A DNA stretch of 64,000 nt from Verrucomicrobiales bacterium (GTDB lineage Bacteria; Verrucomicrobiota; Verrucomicrobiia; Limisphaerales; J093): assembly GCA_015075445.1 (NCBI GenBank), contig JABTUJ010000028.1, positions 62,001-126,000 of the forward strand. Direction: 5' to 3'. Below the pieces are notes generated by a model. It worked only from the letters and a program-made list of their open reading frames with translations, searched no databases and was not told the DNA's origin. The position numbers and the translations under genes were made by a program. Below, piece after piece: positions 1 through 11,006 of this stretch (position 1 is the first letter of the stretch; each line of letters opens with the position of its first letter).

Positions 1-1
1 C

Positions 2-1069
2 GCGCCCGTGCTGGGTAACCTGTCGGATCGCTACGGCCGCCGGCCGGTGATTCTGGGCTCGCTGTTCGGGTCGGGCGTGGACTATTTGCTGCTGGCCTGG
101 GCGCCGAACCTGGGGTGGTTCTTCCTGGGCCGGATGGTGGCGGGCATCACGGGGGCGAACTTCACGGCCGCGAGCGCTTACATTGCGGACATCTCGCCCC
201 CGGAGAAGCGGGCGGGCAACTTCGGGCTGATTGGCGCGGCGTTCGGTCTGGGGTTCATCGCGGGACCGGCGGTGGGCGGGTTGCTCGGCAACGCGAGCTT
301 GCGGCTGCCGTTTCTCGTGGCTGCGGGGGTCACGCTGTTGAACTGGCTTTACGGGCTGTGGATTCTGCCCGAGTCCCTGCCGGTGCGGCATCGACGGTCG
401 TTCGACTGGCGCCGGGCCAACCCGCTGGGGTCGCTGCTGGCGCTGCGAACGTATCCGCTGGTGCTGGCGTTGTCGGGGACGTTCTTCCTGATCCACACCG
501 CGCAGAACATGCTCCACGCGACCTGGGTGCTTTACACGGGCTACCGGTACGGATGGACGGCGGGCCAGGTGGGCGTGTCGCTGGCGATTGTCGGGCTGAT
601 GGCGGCCCTGGTGCAGGGGGTGCTGGCGCGGCGTCTCATTCCGGCGCTGGGCGAACCGCGGGCAATGCTGATGGGCCTGGCGATCAGCGCCACGGCGATG
701 GTGGGCTATGGCTGGGCGCCCCGCGGCTGGATGATCTACGTGATTCTCGTGTTCGGCTCGCTCGGGGGCATTGCCGGACCCGCGGCCCAGGGTCTGATCT
801 CGCGGACGGTCGCCATGAACGAGCAGGGGGCGGTGCAGGGGGCCTTGTCGAGCCTGGCCAGCGTCTCGGGCATCGTAGGTCCGCCGTTGGGTGCCGGGGT
901 ATTTGGTTGGTTTATCGGCGGCCGCGCCCCGGTGGCCCTTCCGGGCGCTGCCTTTTTCTTCGCGTCGGCCCTGATGCTCACCGCTTTGACGTTGGGATGG
1001 CGGGCGTTACGACGGCACGGTCCACGGACCGGCACGGGGGCGCGCGCGGCGCCTGGATCGACGGATTAG
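2..1069 (+). CDS. MFS transporter, TetA-like (5' end outside window)
   Basis: Inner-membrane drug/proton antiporter-type carrier of the major facilitator superfamily. The reading frame is already open at base 2, so the start and first transmembrane helix lie upstream of the window; about 355 codons remain of a usual ~400. The first visible residues contain the classic MFS loop 2-3 signature (GNLSDRYGRRPVIL), followed by hydrophobic helices with the GPAVGGLLG motif typical of TetA-type 12-TM carriers and, in the second half, GIAGPAAQGLISR. The substrate cannot be read from sequence; tetracycline efflux is only the name of the subfamily. The C-terminus after the last helix is a short Arg-rich tail. 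A hairpin with a short T run follows the stop. Confidence 0.85.
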   Translation, partial: APVLGNLSDRYGRRPVILGSLFGSGVDYLLLAWAPNLGWFFLGRMVAGITGANFTAASAYIADISPPEKRAGNFGLIGAAFGLGFIAGPAVGGLLGNASLRLPFLVAAGVTLLNWLYGLWILPESLPVRHRRSFDWRRANPLGSLLALRTYPLVLALSGTFFLIHTAQNMLHATWVLYTGYRYGWTAGQVGVSLAIVGLMAALVQGVLARRLIPALGEPRAMLMGLAISATAMVGYGWAPRGWMIYVILVFGSLGGIAGPAAQGLISRTVAMNEQGAVQGALSSLASVSGIVGPPLGAGVFGWFIGGRAPVALPGAAFFFASALMLTALTLGWRALRRHGPRTGTGARAAPGSTD

Positions 1070-1113
1070 GAATCCAGTTGCCGGCCGCGCCTGATTACAA
1101 CTAAATCTTGCCC

Positions 1114-1143
1114 GGCGCCCGTCCCTCGCAGGGGGGCGCCTTT
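1114..1143 (+). terminator. probable terminator after MFS gene
   Basis: GGCGCCC (1114-1120) and GGGCGCC (1134-1140) form a perfect 7-bp GC stem followed by TTT. It lies between the MFS stop and the aldolase start. The T run is short, so termination strength is uncertain. Confidence 0.45.
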
Positions 1144-1178
1144 GGCCAACTTGGATACGAAATCGAACTCGACTCGGC

Positions 1179-2264
<1,086 letters not shown>

Positions 2265-2290
2265 CCCTGCTCGTTCCTCAGGCCGTGCAA

Positions 2291-2329
2291 CCCCTCGCCC
2301 CTCCCTCGGGGGCGAGGGGTTTTGGTTTC
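2291..2329 (+). terminator. Rho-independent terminator of aldolase gene
   Basis: CCCCTCGCCCC (2291-2301) pairs perfectly with GGGGCGAGGGG (2309-2319), an 11-bp stem, followed directly by TTTTGGTTT. It begins 26 bases after the aldolase stop. Confidence 0.85.
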
Positions 2330-2404
2330 CGAACCTGGCGAGCGGTCTTGGCGATCGATTCGGATGGCCGTATTGGCATACGTCTTGCGGAGTGAGCGTG
2401 CACG

Positions 2405-3297
2405 ATGAAGCCGTACTGGATTCCGGGAACGTGGCGCTGGGCAGCCGGCCTGCTCGGGCGATCCTGTTGTCTGCCATGGAGCGTCCGTGCCCCTGTGCCG
2501 CAGGAGATTGTGGTGTCTTGGCTGGTAGACCCGGCTGGGACGTGCGGGTGACGAACTTTCGGCGGAGCCTGCAGATCCGATGGGATGGTGGCGGACTTCC
2601 GTCACGAGCGACTGCGCGCCGAGCATCACTGGTGCGCGGCAAGGACTGGTAACGCCTATTACTACCAGGACGACGAGATTGGGGCGTACCACCCGGAGGC
2701 GCATGGAGATGTGTGCGGGTGGAGCCTGAGGACGTGGTGTTGCAGGACTGCGCTGGCGGCTGGGAGATGATCGAGCCGAGCCGCCCCGAAGCCCGCGACC
2801 GTACTGGACCTGGAGCCCCGCCGCGGGTGCGCCCCTGCCTTCGAGGCTCACGGGTGGCATTGTCGGTCGCCGCTCGAGCGGGGTGATGACTGATCTCCGG
2901 GGAAGCGCTCTGGTCCTGGCCCCACCAACCGGGTACACTCACACCCAGGAAGGACTCTTTGGCATCTGGCTGGAACGTGCCGGGGCTGGCATCTGGGGTG
3001 CCGCACCTGCGCTGGACCCGGGAGTGAGGGATCCGCCCTGGGCCCGGCTGAGTCTCGGTGCCGCCGTCCATCCCGAGCCGGGGAAGGCGATTGGGCGGAG
3101 CTGGCGCGCCGGAGCTGGCGGTGCGGCTGGAGGGGAGGAGGTGGTGGAGCTGGGGCGGTGGAGGGTACACGCTGAGCGCAGCGGGGCGTTGGGCTCGGAG
3201 GGGTGGGAGCCGGTGACGGGCGTCCAGAGCAACGCCGTGCGGCTGTCCCGCGCCGCGGCCCCCGGTTACTTCCGGTTGCGAAGCCCGGGCGCGCCCC
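2405..3297 (+). pseudogene. frame-disrupted secreted protein gene
   Basis: No intact reading frame covers this stretch, yet two ends look protein-coding. An ATG at 2405 opens a short signal-peptide-like frame (MKPYWIPGTWRWAAGLLG...) that stops after about 48 codons. Near 3130-3290 two different frames encode the pieces YTLSAAGRWA and then GWEPVTGVQSNAV...PGYFRLRSP, which resembles the C-terminal tail found on many large secreted proteins of Verrucomicrobiota. The switch of frame near 3185 points to an indel. I infer one secreted protein broken by several indels; whether decay or sequencing error cannot be decided here. The middle part is not recognisable. Confidence 0.35.
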
Positions 3298-3426
3298 GAA
3301 GCACCCGACGATTGTCGGCGGGCACCGGCAGCGCTCTGGGCAGTCTCCGGTGACAGCACTGCCCTCCCTCGCGCGTTTCTGCGCGCCCGTCCCCCGGTAA
3401 GCTAAGGCGGACGGTGCATCTCCAGG

Positions 3427-3699
3427 TTGTGGCTCGGCCTGAAGGTCACCGCCCAGCGGTGCGGGATCGTCCGGGTGATCGGCAACTACACCATCGCAGC
3501 CGGCGGTCTGGCCCACGTGATGGCCTGGGGTCAGGGGGTCTTTGATTGCCGTAACAAGACGATCACGGTCAGCGGCTCGGCCACGGGGAAGCGTTACGAC
3601 ATCGTGACCAATGCCGTCATCCAGACCGCTGGCGCTGGGGTCAACCTCCTCCCCGGCAACTCGGCCGGAACCACTGCCACCGGGGGGCAGTATGCATAA
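3427..3699 (+). pseudogene. C-terminal fragment of a phage-like/beta-helix protein
   Basis: A 90-codon open frame without a convincing start. It contains a repeat-like beta pattern (GNYTIAAGGLAHV, KTITVSGSATG) and ends PGNSAGTTATGGQYA. From memory, the ending resembles phage-associated right-handed beta-helix or tail proteins; no search was possible. The missing N-terminus and lack of a ribosome binding site suggest a remnant. It could equally be the end of a short orphan protein. Confidence 0.3.
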
Positions 3700-3792
3700 A
3701 CTGGCGGAAGCCGCACTTGCCCGCCCATCTGCAGCGTCACCACCGGGCACATCAAACGTCACCCGGGCGGAGACGTGAGGGAGGTGCCGGTC

Positions 3793-4359
3793 TCAATGAC
3801 GTCCCGACGATTTGAGCTTGTTTGGGCTGCCGACGGTCGATCCAGGAGATGGGCGGGCCCGTGCCGCCAGCCAGAACGCCGCGGCACCGAGAAGACCCAA
3901 CGCCCCCGCAGGGGACTCTGGCACCATCGTAAACCCCTGTAAGCCCATTAACGGCACGGGATTCAGATCATGCAGACGCATGGGAATGTCGTTGGATTCT
4001 CCCCGGATCACCGCGGCCTCATAGGAGCCCGCAGCCGTCTCCCACGCCCGCATCCGCACCGTCACCGTCGCGCCAAGACCGTGACCAGGAACAATAAGAG
4101 TCGTCTCGAGCACGTACGGTGCCGTGGCAGGGCTGAAGGTTTTGAACACTGTCGTGGGAAACAGCGGTTCCAGGCTGCCTCCGCTCTGGACGAGAAACAG
4201 GCCCGCCGTAAAGCCAGCGCCCGCCCCGGTGCCATCGGGTCGAAACACGGGCGCGTTCACCGGGGAACCAGGGGAATACGTATCGAAGTCGATCCGGCCC
4301 TGACCATAACCGCCCACGCATCCTACCACGCACAGCCCTATGATCAATCGCGTCTTCAC
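3793..4359 (-). CDS. PEP-CTERM sorted exported protein
   Basis: 188-residue secreted protein of unknown function. GTG start at 4359 preceded by AGGAG (4367-4371) with good spacing. An N-terminal signal peptide (MKTRLIIGLCVVGCVGG) is followed by a beta-rich domain and a C-terminal sorting tail near residues 146-172: the VPES motif, a hydrophobic segment (AGALGLLGAAAFWLAA) and a basic end. That arrangement is the PEP-CTERM signal recognised by the exosortase/archaeosortase system in exopolysaccharide-producing bacteria. About 15 residues follow the basic cluster, a little longer than usual. It is the only intact gene in the damaged 2.3-7.7 kb region. Confidence 0.75.
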   Translation of the reverse strand: MKTRLIIGLCVVGCVGGYGQGRIDFDTYSPGSPVNAPVFRPDGTGAGAGFTAGLFLVQSGGSLEPLFPTTVFKTFSPATAPYVLETTLIVPGHGLGATVTVRMRAWETAAGSYEAAVIRGESNDIPMRLHDLNPVPLMGLQGFTMVPESPAGALGLLGAAAFWLAARARPSPGSTVGSPNKLKSSGRH

Positions 4360-4422
4360 AATGAATCTCCTGCTTTGAGATGAGCAACGCCGCCAATGGT
4401 TGGTGGAGCTCAGATCCTTGGT

Positions 4423-7400
4423 TCACGGCTGGATTGACGTGATCCAAGTGCCCCACGCATTTGCCTCTCGTTTTCCGGGTTTGACGGGCCTCGCAGGGTC
4501 AATTTCAGCATACTCCTGAACGGTCCAAAACGTCGTGCCATTCGGATCCACACAGGTGAAGGAGTAGTCACCCCACCGGACACTATAGATTGGCGGTTGT
4601 TGTTGATCGTCAGGTGGCGTCACGCTTACGGAGCGCGCGTGGTAAGCCCGCCCCGCTTGGATCAGAATCGGCTTGGTAGTGATACCGCTTGGCTTTCGGC
4701 CCACGTAGAACGCGCCAATATGCTCGCTCCCCCGCGAACCCGAGAACCCCAGCAGCAGGTTCCCTGGCGCCACCGCCACCGAGGCATGTAGTACGAAGAG
4801 GCCGCCGTGTCGTCACCCGGCCGTAATCCGATGGAAAGCGTCTGAGCATCGGCTGATGCCTGCAGTCGGATCCATTGGATGGCGGAACGATCCACCGTTC
4901 CACCGTCATATTGATTGTTGCCTCCACCGTCGAGCCCGACATGGTGGCAGGTCCAAAGGCAGTGCCCGCCGATGGTCCGAACCATCGCGCTCATCAACCG
5001 GCTGCCCCGTCCAGCCAGTTGGACTTTGAGATTGCTCAGCATCGGCTGGCGCTGCGCAGCTCTGAGGCTGTCTCCGAAAACGATGTCAAAGTAGGGCGCA
5101 GGCGCGCTGCCCTGTACGTCTGTCACGTAAAGCGGTGACAGGAGTTCGATCAGCCTCGTCGTGTTGATCCACTTTAGCCGGGCGTAACGGATCATGCCGG
5201 GCTGGTAGGCGGACCGACCTGAGGTGCCGCCTCGAGGACGAGCCGGAGCGACGTCGTTGACGGATTGGGATCGAGGTCAACTCGGTTGATGACCGACTGC
5301 GTGTCGCCGAGCGCAAACTGAAAGATGTTGCTGGAGTCGTCTGGCTGGATGGGGCCGGCCTGCTGACTAACCAGGCGGTCCTTTGGAATCGCCGCCACCC
5401 GTTGCACCCAGTTGCCGCCAGCGTCGGGCTGATGCAGCGGGCGATGCACACGCCGTTCTGTCAGGCCCAGTGTTGATAGTCAGTGTCATGCCTGGCCAGG
5501 TTCACCCGACCAGATACTTCGTCCAATTGTTCGCGACCCAGTTCGTATCCGTCAGGTCGGGTGAAGTGCCGAGGGGCACGGGATTACCATACTTGCTCAC
5601 AGCGAGGAGGATCTTCTTCGAGCCAAGGTCGGTCTGGCAGGCGAACCACCGCTGACTTAGCGCGTCGTATACAACCCGCGGGTCCGTCATCGTACCCTTC
5701 GGGTAGATGTCGGGCGGATTACCCCCTAGCGACAAACCGAAGAAGATCCAAGGCCGCGCTTGTCGAATTCGCCTGCCAGTGCCCTTTTCGAAGACAGCCA
5801 CCATCCCGTTGAGGGCCTCCACGAAGTAGTTCTCCGCGATTAGGCACTATTGTGTCCGCAACCTGTCCGGCATCATCGCCGCCGGCGAACTCGTCGATCC
5901 CATCCATCCCGCGGAAGCTCTTGTTTGTGTAGAACAGCGGCGCCGAGTAGCTGCCCTGGTAGGGTCCGCTGACCGGGCCCTGCACATTCTGCATCTCCAC
6001 CCCGGAAAGGACAATCGTCGAACCAAGCGTGCTGTTCCGGATCCCCGTCTGGCGTTCTCGAAGAGGCTGTTCTGACGTAATGGACCGTACGCCCGGATTG
6101 CCGTCATAGCGCACCGCCATTTTGGCCCAGCGAAACCGGCTGTTCTTCGGTGGGTGCTGAAGTCCACGTACACCCACAAAGCCGGGTTGGCGTGGTGGGT
6201 GGGCACGCTGCCCTGAATGCCATCAATGTCTTCGCCGAAGCCGTCATCGGTGGACGGAAGACCGGCGTTAGCGATTCGAACGCAGCGGCCCAGACCAGCA
6301 CGTAGGCATTGCAGCGACCGACAGCCCGGTCCGAAATGGATCGCGCCCGGTCCAGTAACCTGGACGTAATAGGTCTTGCCATTCGTAGCGCAAACCCCAC
6401 TGCTGCGGGAGGGCCTGCCCGAAGTCCACGATTACGCCTGCCGACTGATAGGCACCGCGCTAGCTCTACGGCCGTGCCTCTCCCGTCCGATCTACCGGGT
6501 CGTCCGCCAGTCACGTCCTGACCCTGCCGCTCGGCCTGTCGCGGCAGGCCTTCACAGGGTGCAGTTGCCGCCAGGCTGATCGACTCGACGAGCACCCACC
6601 GCCGCCAGGCAAAGGCTCCCATCCTGCGTACCGGCACGGCTTTGATCTCGCACGAATCGTAACGACGCTCAACCCCGCTTCCTCACCGCCGCGCTCACGG
6701 CGAAGGTGCCCCGCATCAACGCGCGGTCGACCGCGCGTTTCTATGAGCGCCGCCTGACGCTGCCGGTCCTGCCAGCCGTTGGCAACGATTTCCACCCCGT
6801 CTTGGTCCGCTGCAGTCTTCGGCGGACTCCGCTGGGACGAGGTCAACCCTGCATCAGGGAACCGGGTCGAAAGGGCGCGCAAGACGCTCGAATGGGCTCA
6901 CATCCACGGCAACGCTCACAAGATCAACGGTTGGCAGGTGACCAGCACCTGTAGGCATTGTTCGTGAGCTTGACCGTACAGCCCGGTCCGAAATGGATCG
7001 CGCCCGGTCCCATGTAGTAACTGCTGTGGACGTAATAGGTCTTGCCCATTCGTAGCGTGCAAACCCCACTGCTGCAGGAGGGTACCTGCTCGAAGTCCAC
7101 GATTACGCCTGCCGACTGATAGGCACACCGCGCTAGCTCTACGGGCCGTGCCTCTCCCGTCCGATCTACGCGGGTCGTCCGCCAGTCACGTCCTGGACCC
7201 TCTGCCGCTCGAGCCTGTCGCGGCAGGCCTTCCCACAGGGGTGCAGTTGCAGCCAGGCTGATCGACTCGACGAGCACTCCACCGCCGCCAGGCAAAGGCT
7301 CCCATCTCTTGCGTACCGGCACGGCTTGATCTCTCGCACGAATCGTAACGACGCTCAACCCCGCTTCCTCACCCGCCGCGCTCACGGCGAAGGTGTGCCC

Positions 7401-7640
7401 CAGCGATCAACGCGGGGTCGGACCACAGCAAGTGTTTCCGTATGAAGCGCCAAGCCCGACGCTGCCGGTCCTGGCCAGCCGTTGGCAACGATTTCCACCC
7501 CCGTCTTTGGTCCACAAGCCAGTCGGTTCGGCGTGACCCCCTGCCGGGAACGAGGGCCGAACCCTGCATCAGGGAATCCGGGTCGAAAAGGGCGCGCAAG
7601 ACGCTCGAATGGGGCTCACATCCACGGCAAATCTCACAAG
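4423..7640 (-). pseudogene. large secreted protein gene broken by many frameshifts
   Basis: Read on the minus strand, consecutive pieces in different frames make a coherent protein. They include an N-terminal part with CTLRMGKTYYVHSSYY and HFGPGCTVKL (about 7100-6950), a middle part with MQNVQGPVSGPYQGSY (about 6000), a piece with DPRVVYDALSQRWFACQTD (about 5680-5620), KILLAVSKYGNPVPLG (about 5600), and a C-terminal piece with YSVRWGDYSFTCVDPNG ending WGTWITSIQP before the stop at 4423. The DPRVVYD...WF and RWGDYS...FW...WGT patterns are familiar from large secreted proteins of Planctomycetota/Verrucomicrobiota. Frames switch every 150-400 bases although the residues remain well formed, which is more like base-calling indels than slow decay. 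The 5' part is duplicated in tandem. The function is unknown. Confidence 0.55.
6302..6943. repeat. tandem duplication, deletion-rich copy A
   Basis: About 640 bases that align along their length with 6952-7648. Copy A is roughly 50 bases shorter, and most differences are missing single bases or short gaps (for example CGGTCCAGTAACC against CGGTCCCATGTAGTAAC). Both copies encode the 5' part of the broken minus-strand gene. Confidence 0.75.
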
Positions 7641-7648
7641 ATCAACGG
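6952..7648. repeat. tandem duplication, fuller copy B
   Basis: The second, longer copy. It keeps a continuous minus-strand frame over 6924-7385 that includes CTLRMGKTYYVHSSYY, so it is closer to the original coding sequence than copy A. Confidence 0.75.
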
Positions 7649-7791
7649 CTTGCCGTGGTCCGACCCCGGCGCTCTCACTCGCGCGTTCCGCGTGCCCCTC
7701 CCTCGGGAAGCTGAGTCGGGGCGCGGGCTATTTGGTCCGTGCAAGTCTGGTCCCGTTAGATATCCTTGCGGCGGGAACACCGCACCGGAAA

Positions 7792-8775
7792 ATGAGCTCC
7801 ATGAAAGTCACCTCGTCCCAACTCGGCCTGGTCGCCGTCCTCGTGTTGGCGGCAGTGGCCGTCCCGCTCTGGCAGCAATCGAGGATCAACCGCCTCGAGG
7901 CCCGCGCCGGACAGGAAGCCACGCGTGCCGCCGAAGCCGAGCGCCTCGCCGCCGAGGTCCGCGAACTCCGCGCGCGGGCCGGTGATCGCGCCGAATTCGA
8001 TCGCCTCCGCGCCGCCGAGACCGAGCTGAAAGCCGAAGTGGCGCGCCTGCGCGCAGCGGTCACCGAAGCCCGCCGGGCCAACCCGGACCAGGCACCAGCC
8101 ACCCCGGCCGACGCGACACCACCGGACGATCAACCCGCCCCGATGGCGTCGGGCATCAAAGGCATGATGAAGGGTGCCATCGAACAGCAACTGTTCGGTC
8201 AACTCGCGCGGATGAAGACCAAGCTCAACCTCTCGCCCGAGCAGGAGGAGGCGGTGCGGGCCGTCTTCAACCGGCAGGTCGAACAGGCGGTGGGCGCGGC
8301 GGAGAAGATGTTCGCCGGCGGCATGTCGCGCGAGGATCTCAAACAGATGCAGGGCGCTTCGGGCAACCCCGAGGAGGACATCAAGGCCTTGCTGACCCCC
8401 GAGCAACTCGAGCTTTACCAGGACTACAAGCGGGAGGAATCGGTGGCCAATGCCCGGCTGGTCGCCAACGCCGAATTGCTCCAGATGCAGAACACGCTGG
8501 GGCTGACGTCCGAGCAGCAGGACCAGGTGTTCAACGCCCTGTACGACCACACCCTCAGCCAGTTGTCCGGCCAGCTCCCCGAATCCGTTCGCAACTCGCA
8601 AGACCCGGCCGCCGCGATGGACGCGATGATCGAACAGAAGGTCAAGGCGCTCGAAGGCGTGCTCACCCCCGAGCAGTTGGAGGGCTTCCGGCGGATGCAG
8701 GAGCAGCAAGCCAACATGATCAGGGGCCTGCTTCCTGCCCACGAGCCACCCGCTAGACCCGCCCCCCAGCCTTAG
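7792..8775 (+). CDS. membrane-anchored coiled-coil protein with Spy/CpxP-like LTxxQ motifs
   Basis: The ATG at 7792 (MSSMKVTSSQ) starts the plausible protein; the open frame extends upstream to 7609, but that part runs through repeat sequence. A single N-terminal membrane segment (LGLVAVLVLAAVAVPLW, about residues 12-28) leads into an Arg/Glu/Ala coiled coil (about 30-95), a Pro/Asp linker (about 97-115), then a helical domain with LSPEQEEAV and two LTPEQLE motifs (near 200 and 300), the LTxxQ signature of Spy/CpxP-type periplasmic proteins. I infer a periplasm-facing envelope protein, possibly chaperone- or stress-related; no partner gene is adjacent. A REP-like palindrome begins 37 bases after the stop. 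Confidence 0.7.
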   Translation: MSSMKVTSSQLGLVAVLVLAAVAVPLWQQSRINRLEARAGQEATRAAEAERLAAEVRELRARAGDRAEFDRLRAAETELKAEVARLRAAVTEARRANPDQAPATPADATPPDDQPAPMASGIKGMMKGAIEQQLFGQLARMKTKLNLSPEQEEAVRAVFNRQVEQAVGAAEKMFAGGMSREDLKQMQGASGNPEEDIKALLTPEQLELYQDYKREESVANARLVANAELLQMQNTLGLTSEQQDQVFNALYDHTLSQLSGQLPESVRNSQDPAAAMDAMIEQKVKALEGVLTPEQLEGFRRMQEQQANMIRGLLPAHEPPARPAPQP

Positions 8776-8812
8776 GCCGGAGACTTCCTACCCGGCATAG
8801 AGCCGCGACAGA

Positions 8813-8887
8813 CCGTAGGCGCCGACGTGAGGCGGCGAACGGGCGTTGCCCTTGACCCGCAACGCCTCCTCACGTCGGCGCCTACGG
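8813..8887. repeat. REP-like palindrome, family CGTAGGCGCCGACGTGAGG
   Basis: Two 25-base arms (8813-8837 and 8863-8887) are inverted copies of each other with one mismatch, separated by 25 bases. The same arms recur at 27200-27274 (inverted pair) and 28246-28270 (single arm). It lies just after the Spy-like gene and may also act as a transcription barrier. Confidence 0.85.
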
Positions 8888-9024
8888 CGGATATGCGACT
8901 TTCAGGCAAGCCCACCGGCACGACCTACCGGAGCGGAAAGCCGGGAATTTCGGTTGCACACGCCAACCTCCCGTTCTTATGGTCGGCGCCGTCGAGGATG
9001 CCATCCGCCCCATCCGAACGGCGC

Positions 9025-10966
9025 ATGAAGCCGCGAACCAAGACCTCCCCGGCCTCCAGCCGCAAAACCAGTCGGGTCCGACCCCCGGCACGCAAGCCCG
9101 CTGCTCCCCCCGCAGCGCGTGCACTGCCCCCGGTCGCTCCGCCAAAGCCGCCCGTAGCGAGCAAGGCGACACCCGCAAGCCCGAAACCCCCTCCGCCATC
9201 GCGCACCCGCCCGAAGGCCCGGCCGCCGGCCAAACCGCCGCCTCCGGCGCAGCCGCCTGCCCCCTCCCGACCGGCCACGAACGCCCCCACCCAGGCCAGG
9301 CGCGGTTCACCGGTCAAACGGCTGGCCCCCGCCCAGACACCCAAGTCCGCCACCCGCACCCTGCCGCCCCCACCCGCACCTCCGCCGGGCATCCGCCGCC
9401 GGCCACCCTCCGTCCTCACCCACCTCGCCCACCTCGTGGTCGGTTCCCATCCCGCCCATCCTGCTGGAAGACGACACCGAACTCGCCCCGGTCATCTCCG
9501 GACCCGGCCGTCGCTACGCGGCGCCGCAGTTCCCCGGACCGCCGCCGAAACCTGCGGCCGAGGAAGACCTCGAACTTGAAGCGGATTACGCGCTGCCGGG
9601 GCTCTGGCTCCGCGCCCGCGATCCCTATACCCTTCATGCGACTTGGGAACTCACCGCGCCGCAGCGGGCGTCGGTGACCGGACGACTCTGCCTCCGCCTC
9701 CGGGCCAGCTCGGCCCCGGCCGAGCGCTTCCAGGAAATCGAACTACCCGCCGGAGCGAAGTCCGCCTTCGTGCCCGTCAACGACCCGGACACGGTCTATG
9801 TGGCTGAGGTGGGTTGCGCCGAACCGGCGGGAGCCTGGCGGCGGTTAACGGAACCCGCGATTGCCCGCACGCCACCCCAGGAAAGCGCGGAGAGCGAAAA
9901 GGTGCGTTTCGTGACCGTCGAACTGGTCCCGGTCGAGCCCAGCGCACCGGCGACCGAGCCACCTCCGACCGCTCCGGAACCACTGCCGCCGCCGCCAGCA
10001 CCGCCGCACCCGGAACGACGCCCCACACCGCCAGCGGCGCTGGGAGCCGTTTCCCCTCAACCGCCCTCCGCGGCTGCGCCGTCCACCCCGACTTCGCTGG
10101 CGCCCCAAGCACAACCCGGCGGTGTCAGCCCCCCGCCGCCTCCGCCGCCGAGCCCGATCACGGCGACACTGGGAGTCGCCGCCGAACCGCAGTCCTCCCC
10201 AGCTCCGGGTCCGGTCGCGCCCCAACAACCTGCACTTCCCCCTGGCCCGACCCCTCCGGCTCCGGTCGCAGCTTTCCCCGCCCCGGCGCCACCCCCTCCC
10301 GCTCCCGGTCTCGGTTCGCCTGTCGTTCCGCCGACTCCTGCCGTTCCGCCGACTCCTGCCGTTCCGCCGGCTCCTGCCGTGCCCTCGACGCAATTCTACG
10401 GCCCGGACGCGGTGCGGCCGCGACGCGAGGGGTTGGTCTGGCGGGTGCGGTTCGTCGAACAACCTTCGCCGGACTGGTCGGCAGTGCACGCCGCGGAACT
10501 CGAGTCCCTCCTGGCAGAAACCCTCAGCCTGCCGAGTTCGGTGAGTTTGTTGGCGCCGCGGGAAGGACGCCCCGGCGCCGGTCCCGGCCCACAACCGCCC
10601 GCCCCATCAGGCCCGGCAGGCCTCTGGTCCAGCGAAGCCGCTCCACCTCCGCCCGCCCCGCCGCGGCCGGGCTTCTGGTTCAACGTTAATGCGGAGTTGA
10701 TCGTGTACGGAGCGACCGAGCCCGATGCCCACGTCACCATCGATGGCGAGCCGATCCCGCTGCGACCCGACGGCTCGTTCACCCTCCGGTTCGCGTTGCC
10801 GGACGGCGATTATGCGTTGCGGGCAAAGGCCGTTTCCGTCCGCGGCGATGACGCCCGGGTGGCCCGGCTCAGCTTCCGCCGTCGCACGGCGTACCACGGC
10901 GAAGTGGGACCGCATCCAACCCGCCCGGCGTTGACGGCGCCGCCGGCCGAGCCAGGGGCTCCCTGA
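9025..10966 (+). CDS. DUF4912 protein, interrupted by a frameshift near 9380-9440
   Basis: Two frames together make one protein. The first frame from ATG 9025 (MKPRTKTSPAS) encodes a Lys/Pro/Ala-rich disordered N-terminus (to about 9400). The second frame, open from 9158 to the stop at 10966, carries IPPILLEDDTELAP, then the DUF4912 core (LPGLWLRARDPYTLHATWEL, about 9590-9660), a long Pro-rich linker and the C-terminal FWFNVNAELIVYGATEP / LRPDGSFTLRFALPDGDYAL segment. Without a shift the second frame has no normal start before the core; the first GTG (9674) lies after it. I infer one indel in the DNA, either real or a sequencing error. The family's function is unknown, but it is often encoded next to GH57 branching enzymes, as here. 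Confidence 0.65.
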
Positions 10967-11006
10967 AGGCACCGCGAGCCGGCCGTTCCGCGATCCGTCT
11001 TTGACC

